A model generated the notes under the pieces. That model did not search any database. It had not been told where the DNA came from and saw only the letters and a program-made list of their open reading frames with translations. From Taudactylus pleione (Eukaryota; Chordata; Amphibia; Anura; Myobatrachidae), in the NCBI GenBank assembly GCA_031769625.1, contig JAUIMM010001418.1, positions 310,001 through 374,000 of the forward strand: 64,000 bases of DNA, given 5' to 3'. This document shows, one piece after another, positions 1-11,613 of the stretch. A program made the position numbers and the translations under genes. Each line of letters opens with the position of its first letter. Within the stretch, counting starts at the first letter, position 1.

Positions 1-480
1 GGTATTTATATAATCACAGTAGTGTCAGTGCCTCAGTGGTATTTATATAATCACAGTAGTGTATCATTGTCAGTGCATCAGTGGTATTTATATAATCACA
101 GTAGTGTCTCTGTGTCAGTGCCTCAGTGGTATTTATATAATCACATTAGTGTCTCTGTGTCAGTGCCTCAGTGGTATTTATATAATCACAGTAGTGTCTC
201 TGTGTCTGTGCCTCAGTGGTATTTATATAATCACAGTATTGTATCTTTGACAGTGCCTCAGTGGTATTTATATAATAACAGTAGTGTTTCTGTGTAAGTG
301 CCTCAGTGGTATTTAAAAAATCACAGAAGTGTCTCTGTGTCAGTGTCTCAGTGGTATTTATATAATCACAGTAGTGTATCTTTGTCAGTGCCTCAGTGGT
401 ATTTATATAATTACAGTAGTGTCTCTGTGTCAGTGCCTCAGTGGTATTTATATAATTACAGTAGTGTCTCTGTGTCAGTG

Positions 481-554
481 CCTCGGTGGTATTTATATAA
501 TCACAGTAGTGTCAGTGCCTCAGTGGTATTTATATAATCACAGTAGTGTCAGTG
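481..554 (+). repeat. Type doublet of 37-bp short monomers
   Basis: Two consecutive units, 481-517 and 518-554, are each 37 bp. Compared with the 45-bp unit, eight bases are lost so that the two gtgtc copies at positions 29-33 and 37-41 become one. Short units recur throughout, and many are adjacent pairs, for example near 1530/1566, 3237/3272, 4525/4558, 8425/8461, 9247/9283 and 12316/12352. Singles occur near 3717, 6886 and 8160. I counted 29 between 546 and 9627. Each shifts a reading frame by one base. Confidence 0.93.
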
Positions 555-644
555 CCTCAGTGGTATTTATATAATCACAGTAGTGTATCTTTGTCAGTGC
601 CTCAGTGGTATTTATATTATCACAGTAGTGTCTCTGTGTCAGTG

Positions 645-689
645 CCTCAGTGGTATTTATATAATCACAGTAGTGTCTCTGTGTCAGTG
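645..689 (+). repeat. Type copy of the 45-bp monomer, C form
   Basis: This unit serves as the numbering reference. Positions 1-10 read cctcagtggt; 13-20 are the perfect palindrome ttatataa; 21-26 read tcacag; 29-33 and 37-41 are two gtgtc direct repeats eight bases apart; 41-45 read cagtg. Bases 29-36, 37-44 and the next unit's 45/1-7 form three loosely similar 8-mers (gtgtctct, gtgtcagt, gcctcagt; 6 of 8 matches between neighbours), hinting at an older 8-bp repeat inside the unit. The unit has no CpG and no stop codon in two + frames and one - frame. Confidence 0.95.
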
Positions 690-1049
690 CCTCAGTGGTA
701 TTTATATAATCACATTAGTGTCTCTCTGTCAGTGCCACAGTGGTATTTATTTAATCACAGTAGTGTATCTTTGTCAGTGCCTCAGTGGTATTTATATAAT
801 AACAGTAGTGTTTCTGTATCAGTGCCTCAGTGGTATTTATATAATCACAGTAGTGTATCTTTGTCAGTGCCTCAGTGGTATTTTTATAATTACAGTAGTG
901 TCTCTGTGTCAGTGCCTCAGTGGTATTTATATAATCACAGTAGTGTCTCTGTGTCAGTGTCTCAGTGGTATTTATATAATCACAGTAGTGTATCTTTGTC
1001 AGTGCCTCAGTGGTATTTATATAATTACAGTAGTGTCTCTGTGTCAGTG

Positions 1050-1094
1050 CCTCAGTGGTATTTATATAATTACAGTAGTGTCTCTGTGTCAGTG
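1050..1094 (+). repeat. Type copy of the 45-bp monomer, T form
   Basis: It is identical in plan to the C form except for T at unit position 22 (ttacag instead of tcacag). The T form is nearly always combined with the tctctgtg tail at 32-39. The C form carries tctctgtg, tatctttg, tatctgtg or tatcattg. This linkage divides the array into a few monomer families that alternate in fixed orders inside the longer blocks. Confidence 0.9.
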
Positions 1095-1933
1095 CCTCAG
1101 TGGTATTTATATAATCACAGTAGTGTATCTGTGTCAGTGCCTCAGTGGTATTTATATAATTACAGTAGTGTCTCTGTGTCAGTGCCTCAGTGGTATTTAT
1201 ATAATTACAGTAGTGTCTCTGTGTCTGTGCCTCAGTGGTATTTATATAATCACAGTAATGTATCTTTGTCGGTGCCTCAGTGGTATTTATATAATTACAG
1301 TAGTGTCTCTGTGTCAGTGCCTCAGTGGTATTTATATAATTACAGTAGTGTCTCTGTGTCAGTGCCTCAGTGGTATTTATATAATCACAGTAGTGTATCT
1401 ATGTAAGTGCCTCAGTGGCATTTATACAATTACAGTAGTGTCTCTGTGTCTGTGCCTCAGTGGTATTTATATAATTACGGTAGTGTCTCTGTGTCAGTGC
1501 CTCAGTGGTATTTATATAATCACAGTAGTGTCAGTGCCTCAGTGGTATTTATATAATCACAGTAGTGTCAGTGCCTCAGTGGTATTTATATAATCACAGT
1601 AGTGTATCATTGTCAGTGCCTCAGTGGTATTTATATAATTACAGTAGTGTCTCTGTGTCAGTGCCTCAGTGGTAATTATTTAATCACAGTAGTGTCTCTG
1701 TGTGAGTACCTCAGTGGTATTTATATAATCACAGTAGTGTCTCTGTGTCAGTGCCACAGTGGTATTTATTTAATCACAGTATTGTATCTTTGTCAGTGCC
1801 TCAGTGGTATTTATATAATAACAGTAGTGTTTCTGTGTCAGTGCCTCAGTGGTATTTATATAATCACAGTAGTGTCTCTGTGTCAGTGTCTCAGTGGTAT
1901 TTATATAATCACAGTAGTGTATCTTTGTCAGTG

Positions 1934-1980
1934 CCACAGTGGTATTTATATATAATTACAGTAGTGTCTCTGTGTCAGTG
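1934..1980 (+). repeat. 47-bp monomer, extra ta in the AT-rich core
   Basis: The core reads tatttatatataatt, with one additional ta step, and the unit starts ccacag. Further copies are at 11015-11061 and 24593-24639, each in the same block A context and each followed by a 36-bp unit. The paralogous positions near 4923, 16365 and 27762 are 45 bp, so the extra step arose in only one of the two A sub-blocks and was then copied with it. Confidence 0.88.
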
Positions 1981-2025
1981 CCTCAGTGGTATTTATATAA
2001 TTACAGTAGTGTCTCTGTGTCAGTG

Positions 2026-2061
2026 CTCAGTGGTATTTATATAATCACAGTAGTGTCAGTG
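2026..2061 (+). repeat. 36-bp monomer (short unit also missing one c)
   Basis: The junction reads gtgctcagtgg instead of gtgcctcagtgg, and the unit also has the 8-bp deletion. Matching starts are at 2026, 5013, 11107, 16455, 24685 and 27852, all at the right edge of block A sub-blocks. Two independent length changes in one unit, found at six homologous places, make it a good single-origin landmark. Confidence 0.88.
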
Positions 2062-5000
2062 CCTCAGTGGTATTTATATAATCACAGTATTGTCAGTGCC
2101 TCAGTGGTATTTATATAATCACAGTAGTGTATCTTTGTCAGTGCCTCAGTGGTATTTTTATAATTACAGTAGTGTCTCTGTGTCAGTGCCTCAGTGGTAT
2201 TTATATAATCACAGTAGTGTCTCTGTGTCAGTGTCTCAGTGGTATTTATATAATCACAGTAGTGTATCTTTGTCAGTGCCTCAGTGGTATTTATATAATT
2301 ACAGTAGTGTCTCTGTGTCAGTGCCTCAGTGGTATTTATATAAATACAGTAGTGTCTCTGTGTCAGTGCCTCAGTGGTATTTATATAATCACAGTACTGT
2401 CAGTGCCTCAGTGTTATTTATATTATCACAGTAGTGTCAGTGCCTCAGTGGTATTTATATAATCACAGTAGTGTATCTTTGTCAGTGCCTCAGTGGTATT
2501 TATATAATCACAGTAGTGTCTCTGTGTCAGTGCTTAATTGGTATTTATATAATCACAGTAGTGTATCATTGTCAGTGTCTCAGTGGTATTTATATAATCA
2601 CAGTAGTGTCTCTGTGTCAGTGCCTCAGTGGTAATTATTTAATCACAGTCGTGTCTCTGTGTCAGTGCCTCAGTGGTATTTATATAATCACAGTAGTGTC
2701 TCTGTGTCAGTGCCACAGTGGTTTTAATTTAATCACAGTATTGTATCTTTGTCAGTGCCTCAGTGGTATTTATATACTAACAGTAGTGTTTCTGTGTCAG
2801 TGCCTCAGTGGTATTTATATAATCACAGTAGTGTCTCTGTGTCAGTGTCTCAGTGGTATTTATATAATCACAGTAGTGTATCTTTGTCAGTGCCTCAGTG
2901 GTATTTATATAATTACAGTAGTGTCTCTGTGTCAGTGCCTCAGTGGTATTTATATAATTACAGTAGTGTCTCTGTGTCAGTGCCTCAGTGGTATTTATAT
3001 AATTACAGTAGTGTCTCTGTGTCAGTGCCTCAGTGGTATTTATATAATTACAGTAGTGTCTCTGTGTCTGTGCCTCAGTGGTATTTATATAATCACAGTA
3101 ATGTATCTTTGTCAGTGCCTCAGTGGTATTTATATAATTACAGTAGTGTCTCTATGTCAGTGCCTCAGTGGTATTTATATAATTACAGTAGTGTCTCTGT
3201 GTCAGTGCCTCAGTGGTATTTATATAATCACAGTAGTGTCAGTGCCTCAGTGGTATTTATATAATCACAGTAGTGTCAGTGCCACAGTGGTATTTATATA
3301 ATCACAGTAGTGTATCATTGTCAGTGCCTCAGTGGTATTTATATAATCACGGTAGTGTCTACGTGTCAGTGCCTCAGTGGTATTTATATAATTACGGTAG
3401 TGTCTCTGTGTCAGTGCCTCAGTGGTATTTATATAATCACAGTAGTGTCTCTGTGTCAGTGCCTCAGTGGTATTTATATAATCACAGTAGTGTATCTTTG
3501 TCAGTGCCTCAGTGGTATTTATATAATCACAGTGGTGTATCTTTGTCAGTGCCTCAGTGGTATTTATATAATTACAGTAGAGTCTCTGTGTCAGTGTCTC
3601 AGTGGTATTTATATAATCACAGTAGTGTCTCTGTGTCAGTGTCTCAGTGGAATTTATATAATCACAGTAGTGTATCTTTGTCAGTGCCTCAGTGGTATTT
3701 ATATAATTACAGTAGTGTCAGTGCCTCTGTGGTTTTTATATAATTACAGTAGTGTCTCTGTGTCAGTGCCTCAGTGGTATTTATATAATCACAGTAGTGT
3801 ATCTTTGTCAGTGCCTCAGTGGTATTTATATAATTACAGTAGTGTCTCTGTGTCAGTGCCTCAGTGGTATTTAAATAATCACAGTAGTGTCTCTTTGTCA
3901 GTGCCTCAGTGGTATTTATTTAATCACAGTAGTGTATCTTTGTCAGTGCCTCAGTGGTATTTATATAATAACAGTAGTGTTTCTGTGTCAGTGCCTCAGT
4001 GGTATTTATTTAATCACAGTAGTGTATCTTTGTCAGTGCCTCAGTGGTATTTTTAAAATTACAGTAGTGTCTCTGTGTCAGTGCCTCAGTGGTATTTATA
4101 TAATCACAGTAGTGTCTCTGTGTCAGTGCCTCAGTGGTATTTATATAATCACAGTAGTGTATCTTTGTCAGTGCCTCAGTGGTATTTATATAATTACAGT
4201 AGTGTCTCTGTGTCAGTGCCTCAGTGGTATTTATATAATTACAGTAGTGTCTCTGTGTCAATGCCTCAGTTGTATTTATCTAATCACAGTAGTGTATCTG
4301 TGTCATTGCCTCAGTGGTATTTATATAATTACAGTAGTGTCTCTGTGTCAGTGCCTCAGTGGTATTTATATAATCACAGTAGTGTATCTATGTAAGTGCC
4401 TCAGTGGCATTTATATAATTACAGTAGTGTCTCTGTGTCTGTGCCTCAGTGGTATTTATATAATTACGGTAGTGTCTCTGTGTCAGTGCCTCAGTGGTAT
4501 TTATATAATCACAGTAGTGTCAGTGCCTCAGTGGTATTTATATAATCACAGTAGTGTCAGTGCCTCAGTGGTATTTATATAATCACAGTAGTGTATCATT
4601 GTCAGTGCCTCAGTGGTATTTATATAATCACAGTAGTGTCTCTGTGTCAGTGCCTCAGTGGTAATTATTTAATCACAGTAGTGTCTCTGTGTGAGTACCT
4701 CAGTGGTATTTATATAATCACAGTATTTTCTCTGTGTCAGTGCCACAGTGGTATTTATTTAATCACAGTATTGTATCTTTGTCAGTGCCTCAGTGGTATT
4801 TATATAATAACAGTAGTGTTTCTGTGTCAGTGCCTCAGTGGTATTTATATAATCACAGTAGTGTCTCTATGTCAGTGTCTCAGTGGTATTTATATAATCA
4901 CAGTAGTGTATCTTTGTCAGTGCCACAGTGGTATTTATATAATTACAGTAGTGTCTCTGTGTCAGTGCCTCAGTGGTATTTATATAATTACAGTAGTGTC

Positions 5001-5076
5001 ACTGTGTCAGTGCTCAGTGGTATTTATATAATCACAGTAGTGTCAGTGCCTCAGTGGTATTTATATAATCACAGTA

Positions 5077-8000
5077 TTGTCAGTGCCTCAGTGGTATTTA
5101 TATAATCACAGTAGTGTATCTTTGTCAGTGCCTCAGTGGTATTTTTATAATTACAGTAGTGTCTCTGTGTCAGTGCCTCAGTGGTATTTATATAATCACA
5201 GTAGTGTCTCTGTGTCAGTGTCTCAGTGGTATTTATATAATCACAGTAATGTATCTTTGTCAGTGCCTCAGTGGTATTTATATAATTACAGTAGTGTCTC
5301 TGTGTCTGTGCCTCAGTGGTATTTATATAATTACAGTAGTGTCTCTGTGTCAGTGCCTCAGTGGTATTTCTATAATTACAGTAGTGTCTCTGTGTCAGTG
5401 CCTCAGTGGTATTTATATAATCACAGTAGTGTATCTGTGTCAGTGCCTCAGTGGTATTTATATAATTACAGTAGTGTCTCTGTGTCAGTGCCTCAGTGGT
5501 ATTTATATAATCACAGTAGTGTCTCTGTGTCAGTGTCTCCATGGTATTTATATAATCACAGTAGTGTATCTTTGTCAGTGCCTCAGTGGTATTTACATAA
5601 TTACAGTAGTGTCTCTGTGTCAGTGCCTCAGTGGTATTTATATAATTACAGTAGTGTCTCTGTGTCTGTGCCTCAGTGGTATTTATATAATCACAGTAAT
5701 GTATCTTTGTCAGTGCCTCAGTGGTATTTATATAATTACAGTAGTGTCTCTGTGTCAGTGCCTCAGTGGTATTTATATAATTACAGTAGTGTCTCTGTGT
5801 CAGTGCCTCAGTGGTATTTCTATAATCACAGTAGTGTCAGTGCGTCAGTGGTATTTATATAATCACAGAAGTGTCAGTGCCTCAGTGGTATTTATATAAT
5901 CACAGTAGTGTATCATTGTCAGTGCTTCAGTGGTATTTATATAATCACAGTAGTGTCTCTGTGTCAGTGCCTCAGTGGTATTTATATAATCACAGTAGTG
6001 TCAGTGCCTCAGTGGTTTTTATATGATTACAGCAGTGTCTCTGTGTCAGTGTCTCAGTGGAATTTATATAATCACAGTATTGTATCTTTGTCAGTGCCTC
6101 AGTGGTATTTATATAATCACAGTAGTGTCAGTGCCTCAGTGGTTTTTATATGATTACAGTAGTGTCTCTGTGTCAGTGCCTCAGTGGTATTTATATAATC
6201 ACAGTAGTGTATCTTTGTCAGTGCCTCAGTGGTATTTATATAATTACAGTAGTGTCTCTGTGTCAGTGCCTCAGTGGTATTTCTATAATTACAGTAGTGT
6301 CTCTGTGTCAGTGCCTCAGTGGTATTTATATAATCACAGTAGTGTATCTGTGTCAGTGCCTCAGTGGTATTTATATAATTACAGTAGTGTCTCTGTGTCA
6401 GTGCCTCAGTGGTATTTATATAATCACAGTAGTGTCTCTGTGTCAGTGCCTCAGTGGTATTTATATAATCACAGTAATATCTCTGTGTCAGTGTCTCAGT
6501 GGTATTTATATAATCACAGTAGTGTATCTGTGTCAGTGCCTCAGTGGTATTTATATAATTACAGTAGTGTCTCTGTGTCAGTGCCACAGTGGTATTTATA
6601 TAATTACAGTAGTGTCTCTGTGTCAGTGCCTCAGTGGTATTTATATAATCACAGTAATGTATCTTTGTCAGTGCCTCAGTGGTATTTATATAATTACAGT
6701 AGTGTCTCTGTGTCAGTGCCTCAGTGGTATTTATATAATCACAGTAGTGTCTCAGTGTCAGTGCCTCAGTGGTATTTATATAATCACAGTAATGTCTCTG
6801 TGTCAGTGTCTCAGTGGTATTTATATAATGACAGTAGTGTATCTTTGTCAGTGCCTCAGTGGTATTTATATAATTACAGTAGTGTCAGTGCCTCAGTGGT
6901 TTTTATATGATTACAGTAGTGTCTCTGTGTCAGTGCCTCAAGGGTATTTATATAATCACAGTAGTGTATCTTTGTCAGTGCCTCAGTGGTATTTATATAA
7001 TTACAGCAGTGTCTCTGTGTCAGTTCCTCAGTGGTATTTATATAATCACAGTAGTGTCTCTGTGTCAGTGCCTCAGTGGTATTTATATAATCACAGTAGT
7101 GTATCTTTGTCAGTGCCTCAGTAGTATTTATATAATCACAGTAGTGTATCTATGTCAGTGCCTCAGTGGCATTTATATTATCACAGTAGTGTCTCTGTGT
7201 CAGTACGTCAGTGGTATTTATATAATTACAGTAGTGTCTCTGTGTCAGTGCCTCAGTGGTATTTATATAATCACAGAAGTGTATCTGTGTCAGTGCCTCA
7301 GTGGTATTTATATAATTACAGTAGTGTCTCTGTGTCAGTACCTCAGTGGTACTTATATAATTACAATTGTGTCTCTGTGTCAGTGCCTCAGTGGTATTTC
7401 TATAATTACAGTTGTGTCTCTGTGTCAGTGCCTCAGTGGTATTTATATAATTACAGTAGTGTCTCTGTGTCAGTGCATCAGTGGTATTTATATAATTACA
7501 GTAGTGTCTCTGTGTCAGTGCCTCAGAGGTATTTCTATAATCACAGTAGTATCTCTGTGTCAGTGCCTCAGTGGTATTTATATAATCACAGTAGTGTCTG
7601 TGTCAGTGCCTCAGTGGTATTTATATAATTACAGTAGTGTCTCTGTGTCAGTGCCTCTGTGTTATTTATATAATCACAGTAGTTTATCTTTGTCAGTGCC
7701 TCAGTGGTATTTATATAATTACAGTAGTGTCTCCGTGTCAGTGCCTCAGTGGTATTTATATAATTACAGTAGTGTCTACGTGTCAGTGCCTTAGTGGTAT
7801 TTATATAATTACGGTAGTGTCTCTGTGTCAGTGCCTCAGTGGTATTTATATAATCACAGTAGTGTCTCTGTGTCAGTGCCTCAGTGGTATTTATATAATC
7901 ACAGTAGTGTATCTTTGTCAGTGCCTCAGTGCTATTTATATAATCACAGTAGTGTATCTTTGTCAGTGCCTCAGTGGTATTTATATAATTACAGTAGTGT

Positions 8001-8115
8001 CTCTGTGTCAGTGCCTCAGTGGTATTTATATAATCACAGTAGAGTCAGTGCCTCAGTGGTATTTATATAATCACAGTAGTGTCAGTGCCTCAGTGGTATT
8101 TATATAATCACAGTA
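5077..8115 (+). repeat. Higher-order block B, copy 1
   Basis: Landmarks in order are tctccatgg at 5536, short units near 5837 and 5873 (cagtgcgtcag, then agaagtgtcag), atatgattacagc near 6021, atatgattacagt near 6147 and 6907, and the 43-bp unit at 7566. From 5908 it aligns with 29930 onward (offset 24,022) and from 6150 with 18775 (offset 12,625). Short units vary the period. Confidence 0.8.
7566..7608 (+). repeat. 43-bp monomer, loss of one ct dinucleotide
   Basis: The tail reads gtgtctgtgtcagtg, one ct step shorter than the type unit. The same variant, in the same neighbourhood (after an agaggtatttct unit or its equivalent and before cctctgtgtt), starts its gtgtctg at 7594, 20084, 31616, 35494, 39311, 43872, 49854, 53912, 58293 and 61594. 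Those ten occurrences mark one per B/C-type block and give spacings of 12490, 11532, 3878, 3817, 4561, 5982, 4058, 4381 and 3301 bp. Confidence 0.9.
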
Positions 8116-9626
8116 GTGTATCATTGTCAGTGCCTCAGTGGTATTTATATAATCACAGTAGTGTCAGTGCCTCAGTGGTATTTTTATAATCACAGTAGTG
8201 TATCATTGTCAGTGCCTCAGTGGTATTTATATAATCACAGTAGTGTCTCTGTGTCAGTGCCTCAGTGGTATTTATATAATCACATTAGTGTCTCTGTGTC
8301 AGTGCCTCAGTGGTATTTATATAATCACAGTAGTGTCTCTGTGTCAGTGCCTCAGTGGTATTTATATAATTACAGTAGTGTCTCTGTGTCAGTGCCTCAG
8401 TGGTATTTATATAATCACAGTAGTGTCAGTGCCTCAGTGGTATTTATATAATCACAGTAGTGTCAGTGCCTCAGTGGTATTTATATAATCACAGTAGTGT
8501 ATCTTTGTCAGTGCCTCAGTGGTATTTATATAATCACAGTAGTGTTTCTGTGTCAGTGCCTCAGTGGTATTTAAATAATCACAGAAGTGTCTCTGTGTCA
8601 GTGTCTCAGTGGTATTTATATAATCACAGTAGTGTATCTTTGTCAGTGCCTCAGTGGTATTTATATAATTACAGTAGTGTCTCTGTGTCAGTGCCTCAGT
8701 GGTATTTATATAATTACAGTAGTGTTTCTGTGTCAGTGCCTCGGTGGTATTTATATAATCACAGTGGTGTCAGTGCCTCAGTGGTATTTATATAATCACA
8801 GTAGTGTCAGTGCCTCAGTGGTATTTATATAATCACAGTAGTGTATCTTTGTCAGTGCCTCAGTGGTATTTATATTATCACAGTAGTGTCTCTGTGTCAG
8901 TGCCTCAGTGGTATTTATATAATCACAGTAGTGTCTCTGTGTCAGTGCCTCTGTGGTATTTATATAATCACATTAGTGTCTCTCTGTCAGTGCCACAGTG
9001 GTATTTATTTAATCACAGTAGTGTATCTTTGTCAGTGCCTCAGTGGTATTTATATAATAACAGTAGTGTTTCTGTATCAGTGCCTCAGTGGTATTTATAT
9101 AATCACAGTAGTGTCTCTGTGTCAGTGCCTCAGTGGTATTTATATAATCACAGTAGTGTCTCTGTGTCAGTGCCTCAGTGGTATTTATATAATTACAGTA
9201 GTGTCTCTGTGTCAGTGCCTCGGTGGTATTTATATAATCACAGTAGTGTCAGTGCCTCAGTGGTATTTATATAATCACAGTAGTGTCAGTGCCTCAGTGG
9301 TATTTATATAATCACAGTAGTGTATCTTTGTCAGTGCCTCAGTGGTATTTATATAATCACAGTAGTGTTTCTGTGTCAGTGCCTCAGTGGTATTTAAATA
9401 ATCACAGAAGTGTATCTGTGTCAGTGTCTCAGTGGTATTTATATTTTCACAGTAGTGTATCTTTGTCAGTGCCTCAGTGGTATTTATATAATTACAGTAG
9501 TGTCTCTGTGTCAGTGCCTCAGTGATATTTATATAATTACAGTAGTGTTTCTGTGTCAGTGCCTCGGTGGTATTTATATAATCACAGTGGTGTCAGTGCC
9601 TCAGTGGTATTTATATAATCACAGTA
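8116..9626 (+). repeat. Block X, copy 2, with an 823-bp tandem duplication
   Basis: The stretch 8460-9110 repeats from 9283 (offset 823 bp = 15 units of 45 plus 4 of 37, 19 monomers). Both copies hold a tttaaataatcacagaag unit (about 8570 and 9391) and a cctcggtgg unit (about 8740 and 9560). The copies stop matching near 9110 versus 9933, where copy 1 jumps to C-form units, suggesting an unequal exchange inside the block. Confidence 0.78.
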
Positions 9627-11613
9627 GTGTCAGTGCCTCAGTGGTATTTATATAATCACAGTAGTGTATCTTTGTCAGTGCCTCAGTGGTATTTATATTA
9701 TCACAGTAGTGTCTCTGTGTCAGTGCCTCAGTGGTATTTATATAATCACAGTAGTGTCTCTGTGTCAGTGCCTCAGTGGTATTTATATAATCACATTAGT
9801 GTCTCTCTGTCAGTGCCACAGTGGTATTTATTTAATCACAGTAGTGTATCTTTGTCAGTGCCTCAGTGGTATTTATATAATAACAGTAGTGTTTCTGTAT
9901 CAGTGCCTCAGTGGTATTTATATAATCACAGTAGTGTATCTTTGTCAGTGCCTCAGTGGTATTTTTATAATTACAGTAGTGTCTCTGTGTCAGTGCCTCA
10001 GTGGTATTTATATAATCACAGTAGTGTCTCTGTGTCAGTGTCTCAGTGGTATTTATATAATCACAGTAGTGTATCTTTGTCAATGCCTCAGTGGTATTTA
10101 TATAATTACAGTAGTGTCTCTGTGTCAGTGCCTCAGTGGTATTTATATAATTACAGTAGTGTCTCTGTGTCAGTGCCTCAGTGGTATTTATATAATCACA
10201 GTAGTGTATCTGTGTCAGTGCCTCAGTGGTATTTATATAATTACAGTAGTGTCTCTGTGTCAGTGCCTCAGTGGTATTTATATAATTACAGTAGTGTCTC
10301 TGTGTCTGTGCCTCAGTGGTATTTATATAATCACAGTAATGTATCTTTGTCAGTGCCTCAGTGGTATTTATATAATTACAGTAGTGTCTCTGTGTCAGTG
10401 CCTCAGTGGTATTTATATAATTACAGTAGTGTCTCTGTGTCAGTGCCTCAGTGGTATTTATATAATCACAGTAGTGTATCTATGTAAGTGCCTCAGTGGC
10501 ATTTATATAATTACAGTAGTGTCTCTGTGTCTGTGCCTCAGTGGTATTTATATAATTACGGTAGTGTCTCTGTGTCAGTGCCTCAGTGGTATTTATATAA
10601 TCACAGTAGTGTCAGTGCCTCAGTGGTATTTATATAATCACAGTAGTGTCAGTGCCTCAGTGGTATTTATATAATCACAGTAGTGTATCATTGTCAGTGC
10701 CTCAGTGGTATTTATATAATCACAGTAGTGTCTCTGTGTCAGTGCCTCAGTGGTAATTATTTAATCACAGTAGTGTCTCTGTGTGAGTACCTCAGTGGTA
10801 TTTATATAATCACAGTAGTGTCTCTGTGTCAGTGCCACAGTGGTATTTATTTAATCACAGTATTGTATCTTTGTCAGTGCCTCAGTGGTATTTATATAAT
10901 AACAGTAGTGTTTCTGTGTCAGTGCCTCAGTGGTATTTATATAATCACAGTAGTGTCTCTGTGTCAGTGTCTCAGTGGTATTTATATAATCACAGTAGTG
11001 TATCTTTGTCAGTGCCACAGTGGTATTTATATATAATTACAGTAGTGTCTCTGTGTCAGTGCCTCAGTGGTATTTATATAATTACAGTAGTGTCTCTGTG
11101 TCAGTGCTCAGTGGTATTTATATAATCACAGTAGTGTCAGTGCCTCAGTGGTATTTATATAATCACAGTATTGTCAGTGCCTCAGTGGTATTTATATAAT
11201 CACAGTAGTGTATCTTTGTCAGTGCCTCAGTGGTATTTTTATAATTACAGTAGTGTCTCTGTGTCAGTGCCTCAGTGGTATTTATATAATCACAGTAGTG
11301 TCTCTGTGTCAGTGTCTCAGTGGTATTTATATAATCACAGTAGTGTATCTTTGTCAGTGCCTCAGTGGTATTTATATAATTACAGTAGTGTCTCTGTGTC
11401 AGTGCCTCAGTGGTATTTATATAAATACAGTAGTGTCTCTGTGTCAGTGCCTCAGTGGTATTTATATAATCACAGTACTGTCAGTGCCTCAGTGTTATTT
11501 ATATTATCACAGTAGTGTCAGTGCCTCAGTGGTATTTATATAATCACAGTAGTGTATCTTTGTCAGTGCCTCAGTGGTATTTATATAATCACAGTAGTGT
11601 CTCTGTGTCAGTG

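Larger units (their letters stand above)
1..1365 (+). repeat. Higher-order block X, copy 1
   Basis: Positions 22-1365 align with 50421-51764 at a constant offset of 50,399 bp. Landmarks are tatcattg at 60, the tttaaa core at 311 and a short doublet at 481-554. From 546 the same block is repeated at 9627 (offset 9081), 36524 and 50945. Individual copies differ by scattered substitutions, for example cctcggtgg at 481 against cctcagtgg at 50880. No gene is present. Confidence 0.82.
1366..5076 (+). repeat. Higher-order block A, copy 1, containing a 2989-bp internal period
   Basis: Landmarks are atgtaagtg near 1401 and 4391, gtgagtacctcag near 1702 and 4693, and gtgcttaattgg at 2530. The stretch from 1602 repeats from 4591 (offset 2989 bp). 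That offset equals 68 monomers once nine short units, one missing c and the 47-bp unit are counted. The middle part, about 2090-4386, holds the cttaattgg unit and runs of T-form units. No non-repeat sequence is present. Confidence 0.8.
546..9626 (+). repeat. 9081-bp higher-order period, first copy (207 monomers)
   Basis: The stretch from 546 is repeated from 9627 at an offset of exactly 9081 bp, tracked through landmarks at 1602/10683, 1934/11015, 2026/11107, 2530/11611 and 3273/12354. Counting 29 short units, one 43-bp unit, two lost c and one extra ta converts 9081 bp to 207 x 45. The register breaks near 12.7 kb, where the second copy carries 270 extra bp, and again at 13.7 kb. Confidence 0.82.

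Noticed and set aside
645..689. Stable hairpin or cruciform in each unit
   Set aside because: The only perfect palindrome is the 8-bp ttatataa, and cac/gtg around agta makes just a three-pair stem. Neither is long enough to predict a stable structure.
4010..4261. Minus-strand repeat protein with TQRHYCDYINTTEAL units
   Set aside because: It is the antisense reading of the same monomer. It is open only because the unit length is a multiple of three, and frame breaks coincide with short units.
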